Below are positions 17,733 to 25,658 of a stretch of DNA of 64,000 nt, piece by piece. The DNA comes from an uncultured Brevundimonas sp. Its GTDB lineage: Bacteria; Pseudomonadota; Alphaproteobacteria; Caulobacterales; Caulobacteraceae. A program made the position numbers and the translations under genes. The notes under the pieces were generated by a model, which was not told the DNA's origin, made no database searches, and was given only the letters and a program-made list of their open reading frames with translations. The number at the start of each line of letters is the position of its first letter. Within the stretch, counting starts at the first letter, position 1. Where the stretch lies: positions 62,001 to 126,000 of the forward strand of contig NZ_CALMFB010000069.1 of NCBI RefSeq assembly GCF_937863155.1. The letters run 5' to 3'.

Positions 17733-19145
17733 TCAGGACTGCATGGTCCAGCCTTCCACGCCCATGGCCGCCTGGCGGACGGCTTCGGAGCGGGTCGGGT
17801 GCGGGTGGCAGGTGCGGGCGATGTCCTCGCTGGCGCCGCCGAAGGCCATGGTCACCGTGGCTTCCGAGATCATCTCGCCGGCCTGGGGGCCATAGATGTG
17901 CACGCCCAGCACCCGGTCGGTGGCGGCGTCGGCCAGCACCTTCACGAAGCCGTCGGTCTCGTGGTTGATCTTGGCGCGGCTGTTGGCGGCGAAGGGGAAT
18001 TTGCCCTTCTTGAAGGCGACGCCGGCGGCTTTCAGCTGTTCCTCGGTCTTGCCGACCCAGGCGACTTCGGGGCTGGTGTAGATGACGCTGGGGACCAGGT
18101 CGTAATCGACGTGCCCGGCCTTGCCGGCGATGGTCTCGACGGCGGCCACGGCGTCTTCCTCGGCCTTGTGCGCCAGCATCGGGCCATGGGTCACGTCGCC
18201 GATGACCCAGACGCCGTCCTTGCCGGTCTTCAAGTGATCGTTGGCGATGAAGCCGCGCTTGTCGGTCTCGATCCCCACCGTCTCCAGCCCCAGGCCGGCG
18301 GTGTAGGGACGACGGCCGATGGCCACCAGAACCACATCGCCGCGCACCGTCTCGGCCGCGCCGCCCGCCGCCGGTTCGACGGTCAGTTCGACGCCGGCGT
18401 CATCGACCTTGGCGCCGGTGACCTTGGTCCCCATGCGGAAGCTCATGCCCTGTTTGGCCAGGCCGCGCTGGAAGGCGGTCGCCACCTCGCCGTCCATGCC
18501 GGCGCCGACGGCGTCCAGATATTCGATCACCGTCACCTCGGCCCCCAGGCGGCGCCAGACCGAGCCCAGCTCCAGCCCGATCACGCCCGCGCCGATGACG
18601 ATCAGCTTGCCCGGAACCTTGTCCAGCGACAGGGCGCCGGTGGAATCGATCACCTTGCCGTCCACGAAATCCACGCCCGGCAGGGGGGTCGGCTCGGAGC
18701 CGGTGGCGATGATGATGTTCTTGGCCTGATAGGTCGTCTTGGCGCCGTCGGCGGCCTCGACCTCGACCTGACCGGGGCCGGCGATGCGGCCGCGGCCTTT
18801 CAGCCAGTCGACCTTGTTCTTCTTGAACAGGAATTCGATGCCCTTGGTGAGGGCGGTCACGCTGTCGGTCTTCTGCTGCATCATCTGGCCGAGATCCAGT
18901 TCCGGCTTGCCGACCTTGATGCCCAGGGTCGGGAACTCGTGGCCCGCGATCTCGAACAGCTCCGAGGCGTGCAACAGGGCCTTGGACGGCATGCAGCCGA
19001 CGTTCAGGCAGGTGCCGCCCAGGGTGTCGCGCATTTCGACGCAGGCGGCCTTCAGACCCAGCTGGCCCGCACGGATGGCGGCGTTATAGCCGCCCGGCCC
19101 GCCGCCGATGATCACAACGTCATAGGTCGGAGCGGCGTCAGCCAT
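17733..19145 (-). CDS. lpd: Dihydrolipoyl dehydrogenase
   Basis: 470 residues. N-terminal FAD motif GGGPGGYNAA, redox disulfide C46-LNVG-C51, NAD motif GAGVIGLELG, and the C-terminal base H449 in HPHPTRSE. This E3 enzyme reoxidises dihydrolipoamide of the 2-oxoacid dehydrogenase and glycine cleavage complexes. No E1/E2 gene is adjacent, which suggests a shared E3, as the 2-oxoglutarate dehydrogenase type usually is. The ATG at 19145 gives the standard N-terminus. Confidence 0.96.
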   Translation of the reverse strand: MADAAPTYDVVIIGGGPGGYNAAIRAGQLGLKAACVEMRDTLGGTCLNVGCMPSKALLHASELFEIAGHEFPTLGIKVGKPELDLGQMMQQKTDSVTALTKGIEFLFKKNKVDWLKGRGRIAGPGQVEVEAADGAKTTYQAKNIIIATGSEPTPLPGVDFVDGKVIDSTGALSLDKVPGKLIVIGAGVIGLELGSVWRRLGAEVTVIEYLDAVGAGMDGEVATAFQRGLAKQGMSFRMGTKVTGAKVDDAGVELTVEPAAGGAAETVRGDVVLVAIGRRPYTAGLGLETVGIETDKRGFIANDHLKTGKDGVWVIGDVTHGPMLAHKAEEDAVAAVETIAGKAGHVDYDLVPSVIYTSPEVAWVGKTEEQLKAAGVAFKKGKFPFAANSRAKINHETDGFVKVLADAATDRVLGVHIYGPQAGEMISEATVTMAFGGASEDIARTCHPHPTRSEAVRQAAMGVEGWTMQS

Positions 19146-19284
19146 GGCGGGTCGTCCTCGGGTCTGGATGGGGCGCAAAAGGGAGAAGGCGCGCCGGACT
19201 TACTAGCGATCAGCCCCCCGGGGTCAACCGCCGCGCCGGATATGGGCGCTCAACAGCCGTGACGCGAGGTTTCAACGGGCCGGA

Positions 19285-19755
19285 TCAGGCCGCCAGCTGG
19301 CCCGGAACCCGCGTCCGGCGCCGCCGCCGCGACACCAAGACCACCAAGACCCCGATCAGCAGCAGCGCGCCCAGCACGACCCAGGTCGGATCGACGCCCC
19401 CCGCCGCCGGGGCCGCCATGGTGGTGGCCTCGATCGACCGTTCGGCCATGTCTGCCGAGGCGCCGCCCGAGCCGCCGCCCCGGCTGTCCAGCGCCAGCCG
19501 CAGCACGGCGTCAGCCAGGAAGCCCAGGAAATAGGCCACCGCCGCCTTGGGATTGCCCGAACCGAGCATCAGGGCGGCGACCAGATAAAGGGTGATGGCG
19601 CCGATCCACAGCCACATCTGCGGCGCCGTCAGGTCGAAGCCCCCGGCCGCGACGTCGGCGAATCCGCCCTGGACCATCGGCCCGACCACGGGCCAGGCCA
19701 GCCAGCCGACATAGCCGATGACCGTCAGCACCAAGAGGAAACGCAGGATCTTCAT
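19285..19755 (-). CDS. Hypothetical membrane protein
   Basis: 156 residues. Three hydrophobic segments near the N-terminus and middle (ILRFLLVLTVIGYVGWLAW; MWLWIGAITLYLVAALML; a shorter one around AVAYFLGFLADAVL), then a Gly/Ala linker and a fourth helix with WVVLGALLLIGVLVVLV followed by an Arg run, a stop-transfer pattern. No known domain recognised. It lies 139 bp upstream of lpd and downstream of the sensor kinase on the same strand. GTG at 19758 is an alternative start one codon earlier. Confidence 0.65.
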   Translation of the reverse strand: MKILRFLLVLTVIGYVGWLAWPVVGPMVQGGFADVAAGGFDLTAPQMWLWIGAITLYLVAALMLGSGNPKAAVAYFLGFLADAVLRLALDSRGGGSGGASADMAERSIEATTMAAPAAGGVDPTWVVLGALLLIGVLVVLVSRRRRRTRVPGQLAA

Positions 19756-19827
19756 CACGCCGCTCCGTTCAGGACCGGCGAAACGTTAACACGGCGCGCC
19801 GCCTTGGGCGACCGGCGTTCACGACTG

Positions 19828-21657
19828 TCAGGCGGCGCGGGTTTCGGCGTCGCTGGGGCGCGGGGCGTCGGGCAGGGTCACGGCCACCTCGGCGCCTTCG
19901 CCGGGACCGGAATCGATCGACAGATTGCCGCCCGACTGGCGCGCGAAGGCATAGGCCTGGGGCAGGCCCAGTCCCGCCGCGCCCGGCTTGGTGGTGAAGA
20001 AGGGCTCCAGCGCGCGGGCGGCGATTTCGCGGTCCATGCCCGGCCCGCTGTCGCGCACCGACAGGCGCAGGCCGCCTTCCAGCAGGCTTTCCAGACGCAC
20101 CGCCACCGAACCGGCCCCGCCCACGGCCTCTATGGCGTTCAGCGTCAGGGCCTTGACCGCGCCTTCGAAGGCCACGGGGTCCAGCCGCGCCAGGGCGGGT
20201 TCGGACGGCGCCTCGATCATCAGGTCCACGCCCGGCCCGGCCAGGGCGCGCAGACGGCTTTCCATCGCCTTCAGCAGCACCGCGGCGTCCAGAATCTGCA
20301 GCGAGGGCGTATCGTCATCGCCCTGGGCGAAGGCGCTGAGACGACGGGTCAGGGCCTCGCCTCTCTGACCGGCCGCCAGGGCCGCCTGGCCCAGGCGCCG
20401 CACGCGCGCCGGATCGTCCGCCTGGCGCAGCATCATGTCCAGGGCGCCGGTCATCACGGCCAGCAGGGCATTGAAATCATGGGCCAGGCCGCCAGTCAGA
20501 CGGCCGACATTCTCCATGCGGCGACCGCCGGCCAGGTCGGCCTCGGCCCGGACCTCGGCCTCGCGCGCGGCCTGGCGGGCGGTTTCGGCCTCCTGGCGGG
20601 CGGCCTGGGCCGCAGCCATCGCCTGATCACGCTGGGCGGCCAGATCCGCCTCACGCGCCTGATGGGCGGCGGCGGCCTCGGCCAGCGCCGCGTCCAGGGA
20701 CGCCGTGTCCGGCGCGATATCGGGCGTTTCCGCCGGCGCCTCGGCGGCTTCCGACGCGGCCTCGCCCGACAGCAGCAGGGCGTCGATCACCCCGTCCGCA
20801 TTGGCCAGCGGCAGGATGGACCAGGCGACGCCGTTCGACGTCACCGGCGCGATCTCGGCCTCGGGCGAGACGCGGGCCAGATGCAGCGCCTGGCGCCCGG
20901 CGCCGCGCGCGGCCTCGTCCAGGAACAGTTCGGCGAAGTCGCCCCCGGCGGGCGACACCGGCTCGGCCAGCAGGGCCTGGGCCACCGGATTGGCCTGACG
21001 CACCACGCCGTCGGCGCCGACGATGACCAGGGCGCCCGGCGCCGCCTCGAACACGCGCCGGGTCAGCTCCAGCACCGGATCCGGCGCCGGGGCTTCGATC
21101 TGGGGCGCCGGTTCGGGCGTGGACAGACCCTCGGTCTCGACCAGGGCGGCGATGGAGCCGGTGACCTCGCCCAGGGCGTTCTCGATCGGCATGGCGGTGA
21201 CCGAAACCAGCATCTTCCGACGCGTGGCCGGATTGGCCATCAGATGCTGGAAGCCCTTGACCGTCTGGCCCCGCAGCGCCCGCGCGCTGGGCAACAGGTC
21301 GGCGGGCACCGGCCGGCCGTCGGGATAGGTGACGCCCCAGGTGGCCGAATGGAACCGCAGGCCCAGCAGTTCGGCGTCGCGGCGGCCCAGCAGCTGGTGA
21401 GCCGCGCGGTTGGCGAAGACGAATTTGCCCGACCGGTCGGTCTCGACCAAGGCCACCGGCACGGCGTTCAGGGTTTCGAACATGCGGCGGTCGACGGCCT
21501 CGGCGGACTTCTGGACCAGATCCAGCTCGTCCGAGGCGCTGGCGTGGCGCACCCCGCGCGTGACGGCGAAGATGGTGGCGATCACGGCGATCAGCGTCGT
21601 GACCCCGGCGACGACCGCCAGCAGCAGGACCCAGTTCACTTCGCCTTCCAGAACCAT
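19828..21657 (-). CDS. PAS-domain sensor histidine kinase
   Basis: 609 residues. One transmembrane helix near the N-terminus (about 8-32), a PAS domain at about 55-170 (ALVETDRSGKFVFANRAAH), a second, weaker PAS-like region at about 200-300, and a long Ala/Glu/Gln coiled coil at about 325-390. The H-box is GGLAHDFNALLAV with H393, the HDFN type; N507 and DSGPG follow. No receiver domain is attached and no response regulator is adjacent, so the partner is unknown. The start is uncertain: ATG 21657 is preceded by AAGG and puts the helix at the N-terminus, but ATG 21675 and GTG 21714 are also in frame. Confidence 0.82.
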   Translation of the reverse strand: MVLEGEVNWVLLLAVVAGVTTLIAVIATIFAVTRGVRHASASDELDLVQKSAEAVDRRMFETLNAVPVALVETDRSGKFVFANRAAHQLLGRRDAELLGLRFHSATWGVTYPDGRPVPADLLPSARALRGQTVKGFQHLMANPATRRKMLVSVTAMPIENALGEVTGSIAALVETEGLSTPEPAPQIEAPAPDPVLELTRRVFEAAPGALVIVGADGVVRQANPVAQALLAEPVSPAGGDFAELFLDEAARGAGRQALHLARVSPEAEIAPVTSNGVAWSILPLANADGVIDALLLSGEAASEAAEAPAETPDIAPDTASLDAALAEAAAAHQAREADLAAQRDQAMAAAQAARQEAETARQAAREAEVRAEADLAGGRRMENVGRLTGGLAHDFNALLAVMTGALDMMLRQADDPARVRRLGQAALAAGQRGEALTRRLSAFAQGDDDTPSLQILDAAVLLKAMESRLRALAGPGVDLMIEAPSEPALARLDPVAFEGAVKALTLNAIEAVGGAGSVAVRLESLLEGGLRLSVRDSGPGMDREIAARALEPFFTTKPGAAGLGLPQAYAFARQSGGNLSIDSGPGEGAEVAVTLPDAPRPSDAETRAA

Positions 21658-21810
21658 CGGACGCCTTGGCCTCATCCCGTTTCGGGACGCTTGTGTCCCT
21701 TCGGAAAGATACACTGCAAAGGGCGAACCATTTAAGGCGCGCCTCCCGCGTCAGGCGAGTTAGAGCCCCCCTGTCCGGGCGTCCAGTCGGCGCCGGTCAC
21801 TTTGCGGCGA

Positions 21811-21846
21811 ACAGAAGAAAAGGGCCGGACGTCGCCGCCCGGCCCT
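21811..21846 (-). terminator. Rho-independent terminator of the first TonB receptor gene
   Basis: Read on the minus strand: AGGGCCGG, a 10-nt loop, CCGGCCCT, then TTTCTTCTG. The 8-bp GC stem with a U-rich tail lies 25 bp after the receptor stop. Confidence 0.75.
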
Positions 21847-21870
21847 CTCATCGCGTCAATCAGGCTGTCG

Positions 21871-24138
21871 TCAGAAGGCGATGCGCATGACCAGCTGGTA
21901 CCAGGGACCGGCTTCCTCGGTCTCCAGCTCATACTCGTCATAGTCGCGGCTGATCTGATCGGCGACGCTGCCGAACTTGTCGAACACCTCGTCCTTGGAG
22001 GCGTTCAGCAGGTTGGAGCCGGTCAGGCGGACCACGACGTTCGAGGCCACCCGCTTCTCGACGAACACCTCCAGGTCGGCGCCGTACGAGGTGCGGACCT
22101 CTTCGGCCAGCACGCGGTCGTGGGCGTCGCCCTGCTTGCGGTAGGTGGCGCCGAAGGCCGCGCCCCAGGTCGGGATGTCGTGGGTGAAGCCGGCGTTCAT
22201 CACATAGTTCGACTGGCCGTTGAACCGGCGGGTTCCCATGAAATCGTCGACCTTGGAATCCAGCCAGGAGTAGTTCAGGAACACCCCGGTCGTCTCCATG
22301 CCGATGAAGTCCAGCGGCGTGGACAGGTCCAGCTCGACCCCCCAGACGCGGCCGTCGCCGACGTTGTCGACCGTGTAGACGAAGGTTCCGGGACCGGCCG
22401 AACCGACGACGCCGGTGTTCACTTCCTCGATCAGGTCGGTGACGTCACGATAGAAGGCGTTGATCCCGAACACGCCGCGACGGCCCAGGCGGCGCTCGAA
22501 GCCGACGTCGACGCCCCAGGCGCTTTCCGGCTTCAGGGTCGGATTGCCCATGAAGTCGCTGTCGCCATACTCTTCTTCCAGCAGCGCCGGCTGCAGCCGG
22601 TCGAAGTTGGGACGACGCACCGTGCGGGCGGCCGAGACGATCAGCCGGTCCGTGGCCGACAGCTGGTAGCGCAGGCTGACCGACGGCAGCAGGAAGCCAT
22701 AGTCGGTCTCGGTCACCCGGTCGGCGGCCGGGGCCGTTTCGTCGGTGATGTTGGTCTCGGTGTTTTCGTACCGCAGACCCGCCTGCCATTTCAGGGCGCC
22801 GGTTTCGCCCGACAGCATGACATAGGGATCGATGCGGGTTTCCTCGATCGTCCCTTCGCCGCCCGGAACCGGGCTGAAGGCGCCGAAGGCCGGAATGGCC
22901 GGACGCGGGGCCGGGGCGTTCGGCACGTTGAAGCGGATGCGCGGCGTCTCGGCGATCCAGGTGTCGCGGTCCTTGAGGTTCCACTGGACGCCGAACTCCA
23001 GCGTCGCGCCATTGGCCAGGTCACGTTCGTGCTCCAGGGCGCCCGAGGTTTCGCGGTCCTCGATGTTCACCTGGGCCGAATCCAGGGTGAAGCGGTCCTC
23101 GTCCGGGAAGGGATTGGCGTCGCGCAGATATTCGGACTCGGCCTCGAACTCGTACTGGTCGTCGTCGATGGCGGCGTAGCCCAGCTTGATGCGGGTGCGG
23201 CCGCCCAGCATGTCGAAGCTGTACCGGCCGCGCAGGGCCAGGTTGTCGGTGCGGATGTCCAGGTCATTGTCGTTGACCACGGCCAGATGGGCGTCGTTCA
23301 TCACGCCGTCGGCGTATTCCAGCGAGTCCTCGTCCTGGAACCGGTCGGTGCGCACGAAGGCGGCCGACAGCTCCAGTTCGCCCGGCCCGACATCGACCGA
23401 ATAGGCGGCGTTGAACGAATAGTCCGTGCCGTCGCGCACGTCGGTCTGGGCCTCGACATTGTCCAGGGTTCCGTTCGGCTCGTCATAGCGCCAGCTGAAC
23501 TTCTCCTTGGGATTGCGGCGGTCCTGGACATTGGCGCCGACCAGCAGACGGCCCGGCCCGACCTGGCCGCCCCAGACCAGGCCATAGGTCCCGCCCCAGC
23601 GACCATATTCGCTGTCGCCCCAGTTCAGGGCGCCCAGACGGACATAGCCGCCATCCATCGACAGGGAATCGCGCAGAACGATGTTGATGGCCCCGGCCAC
23701 GGCGTCGCCCGACCGGTTGGCCGAGGCGGAGCGCACCACCTCGACCCGCTCGATCAGCTCGGCGGGGATGCGGTCCACGAAGAACGACCGGTCCAGACCC
23801 GCGCCCGGCACCCGTTCGCCGTCGATCAGGATCTGGGTGTAGCCCGAATCCATGCCGCGCAGGCGCACGCCGTCCGATTCCAGCACATCCGACAGGAAGG
23901 CGACCGACGGCACGCGTTTCAGGGCGTCGCCCACGGTCAGCGGCTCGAAGCGCTGGAAATACTCCAGGTCGTAGGACAGGGTCGGCACCACGTCGTCGGT
24001 GCGATTGCGCATCACCGGCTGACCGGTCACGATCACTTCGTCCAGAGCCGTGGCCGGACCTTCGATGGATTGGGCCGTCGCAGGCGCGGCCAGCAGCAGC
24101 GGCGCGGCGGCGGCGCCCAGCAGAAGAGCGAGTTTCAT
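21871..24138 (-). CDS. TonB-dependent outer membrane receptor next to phytase
   Basis: About 755 residues. Signal peptide MKLALLLGAAAAPLLLAAPATAQ, a TonB-box-like EVIVTG, a plug domain at about 50-160 (LRGMDSGYTQILIDGERV; RVEVVRSASANRSGDAVAGAINI), then a beta-barrel ending in the aromatic terminal strand LVMRIAF. Such receptors import large scarce ligands across the outer membrane. Divergence from a phytase gene suggests phytate, inositol phosphates or a product as ligand (inference). ATG 24147 is three codons upstream; 24138 fits the SD-like GGGGA better and starts the signal peptide with MK. Confidence 0.88.
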   Translation of the reverse strand: MKLALLLGAAAAPLLLAAPATAQSIEGPATALDEVIVTGQPVMRNRTDDVVPTLSYDLEYFQRFEPLTVGDALKRVPSVAFLSDVLESDGVRLRGMDSGYTQILIDGERVPGAGLDRSFFVDRIPAELIERVEVVRSASANRSGDAVAGAINIVLRDSLSMDGGYVRLGALNWGDSEYGRWGGTYGLVWGGQVGPGRLLVGANVQDRRNPKEKFSWRYDEPNGTLDNVEAQTDVRDGTDYSFNAAYSVDVGPGELELSAAFVRTDRFQDEDSLEYADGVMNDAHLAVVNDNDLDIRTDNLALRGRYSFDMLGGRTRIKLGYAAIDDDQYEFEAESEYLRDANPFPDEDRFTLDSAQVNIEDRETSGALEHERDLANGATLEFGVQWNLKDRDTWIAETPRIRFNVPNAPAPRPAIPAFGAFSPVPGGEGTIEETRIDPYVMLSGETGALKWQAGLRYENTETNITDETAPAADRVTETDYGFLLPSVSLRYQLSATDRLIVSAARTVRRPNFDRLQPALLEEEYGDSDFMGNPTLKPESAWGVDVGFERRLGRRGVFGINAFYRDVTDLIEEVNTGVVGSAGPGTFVYTVDNVGDGRVWGVELDLSTPLDFIGMETTGVFLNYSWLDSKVDDFMGTRRFNGQSNYVMNAGFTHDIPTWGAAFGATYRKQGDAHDRVLAEEVRTSYGADLEVFVEKRVASNVVVRLTGSNLLNASKDEVFDKFGSVADQISRDYDEYELETEEAGPWYQLVMRIAF

Positions 24139-24289
24139 TTCAGACATCCCCGATCGCCGGGTTTCGCATCACGCGCCCGGTCTGAACGGCACGGCTAGGC
24201 TCTGGCGGCGACGCGGCCGCGACGATCCAGCGAACTTGGCGTGGCGATCATGGGAAGGATCGGCGTCAAACTCTCCGACGACAGAAGAG

Positions 24290-24334
24290 CTGTCACGGAT
24301 CCGGTCAGAGACCGTCACCTCCCGGCGCTAGAAC
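24290..24334 (+). promoter_or_regulatory. Pho-box-like promoter of the phytase gene
   Basis: CTGTCAC (24290-24296) and CCGTCAC (24312-24318) are 22 bp apart, two turns of the 11-bp PhoB repeat. CGGTCAG (24302-24308) lies between them, one base out of phase. TAGAAC at 24329-24334 is 10 bp downstream, where the -10 element sits in PhoB-activated promoters. The predicted transcript would start near 24340, before the TTG start at 24381. The match is imperfect. Confidence 0.42.
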
Positions 24335-24380
24335 TGAAACATCATGCATGGTCTGGCGCGGCCAACCGATGGAGGCTCGA

Positions 24381-25457
24381 TTGATCCGCACCCGCATCCT
24401 GGCTTCGGCCGCTCTGGCGTCCCTGTTCGCGATGGGCGCCTGCGCCACCGTCGAACGTCCCGGCCCCGGCGCCCCGGTCATGGCGACGCTGGAGACGCCC
24501 TCGGTCGGCACGGCGGGCGAAGACGCCGCCGACGATCCGGCCATCTGGGCCGCCCGTTCGCCCGCCCTGTTCAACGGCGCCCGCATCCAGGGCTTCGTCG
24601 CCGGCACGGACAAGAAGGCCGGCCTTTACATCTATGGGCTGGACGGCGCGGTGCTGCAGTTCCTGCCCGACGGCCTGCTGAACAATGTCGATGTCATCGA
24701 GGGCTTGAACGTCGACGGGCGGTCGATGGTGCTGCTGGGCGCCAGCGACCGCGGCGCGACGCGGCTGGGGATTTCGCTCTATCTGTTCGATCCGGCGTCG
24801 AACGATGCGGCCAACGCCGTGCGGCCCTGGGGGTTCGTGGCCTCGGACCTGGATGAACCCTATGGCTTCTGCCTGGCCCGGGTCGGCGACCAGGTGCATG
24901 CGATCCTGATCGGCAAGGACGGTCAGGTGCGCCAGTCGGTGATCGCGTCGGATGCCGCCAACCGGCCGGTGGCCACCGAGGTGCGCCGCTTCGCCGTTGG
25001 CTCCATCTCCGAAGGCTGCGCCGCCGACGAGGCCTCGGACGCCCTGTTCATCAGCGAAGAAATGGTCGGGGTGTGGCGCTATGGCCTGAGCCCGGCCTCG
25101 GGCGCGGCCCGCACCCTGGTCCAGCCGGTCGGCGACGGCCGTCTGACCGCCGATGTCGAGGGCGCGACGGTCATCCATGACGGCGACAAACGCTATCTGA
25201 TCGTCTCCAGCCAGGGGGATTCCGGGTTCGGCGTCTGGCGGCTGGATCAGGGCCAGCCCGTCTGGATCGGCCGCTTCGCCGTGCATGACGGGACCGTGGA
25301 CGGCGTGACCGGCACCGACGGCCTGGACGCCCTGGGCGGCGTGGTCGGCCCCTTCCCCGAGGGACTGGTCGTGGTCCAGGACGATGTGAACGACCGCGGC
25401 ACGCAGAATTTCAAATACATCGACTGGCGCGACATCCGCCGGGCGCTGGGGCTCTGA
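24381..25457 (+). CDS. Beta-propeller 3-phytase, lipoprotein
   Basis: 358 residues from TTG 24381, which has GGAGG 5 bp upstream; ATG 24369 and 24348 are in frame but lack a ribosome site. The N-terminus MIRTRILASAALASLFAMGAC ends in a lipobox-like MGAC. The mature protein has the beta-propeller phytase pattern: DDPAIWAA, GLDGAVLQFLPDG, GLNNVDVIEG-like LLNNVDVIEG, DEPYGFCL, EGCAADE and ADVEGATV. Such enzymes release phosphate from phytate using Ca2+. Probably outer-membrane anchored, working with the divergent TonB receptor. A Pho-box-like site precedes it. Confidence 0.88.
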   Translation: MIRTRILASAALASLFAMGACATVERPGPGAPVMATLETPSVGTAGEDAADDPAIWAARSPALFNGARIQGFVAGTDKKAGLYIYGLDGAVLQFLPDGLLNNVDVIEGLNVDGRSMVLLGASDRGATRLGISLYLFDPASNDAANAVRPWGFVASDLDEPYGFCLARVGDQVHAILIGKDGQVRQSVIASDAANRPVATEVRRFAVGSISEGCAADEASDALFISEEMVGVWRYGLSPASGAARTLVQPVGDGRLTADVEGATVIHDGDKRYLIVSSQGDSGFGVWRLDQGQPVWIGRFAVHDGTVDGVTGTDGLDALGGVVGPFPEGLVVVQDDVNDRGTQNFKYIDWRDIRRALGL

Positions 25458-25577
25458 GCCCCCATCGCCATTGCACGATCCTCTTGACCGCCTTCAGGCC
25501 AGCGGGATCGGCGCTCGGCAGGGCGAACCGAAACCACGGACGGTCCGGGCGTCGCGTCTAGCCTGAGGCCGAAATTA

Positions 25578-25607
25578 AAGAGCCGGCGGATCGCTCCGCC
25601 GGCTCTT
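25578..25607. terminator. Bidirectional terminator between phytase and the second TonB receptor
   Basis: A 13-bp perfect stem, AAGAGCCGGCGGA (25578-25590) and TCCGCCGGCTCTT (25595-25607), with a TCGC loop. On the minus strand the stem is followed by TTTAATTTC. It separates two convergent genes. Confidence 0.85.
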
Positions 25608-25658
25608 CCGTTTCGGTGCGCCCGGATCAGGAGGACAGGCGCATCGCTCCGTCGGGGA

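Noticed and set aside
17703-19262. 519-codon open frame on the plus strand across lpd
   Set aside because: Low-complexity Gly/Ala/His/Asp mirror of lpd; lpd on the minus strand has all catalytic motifs.
21802-24198. 798-codon open frame on the plus strand across the first TonB receptor
   Set aside because: Antisense shadow; the minus-strand receptor has signal peptide, plug and terminal aromatic strand.
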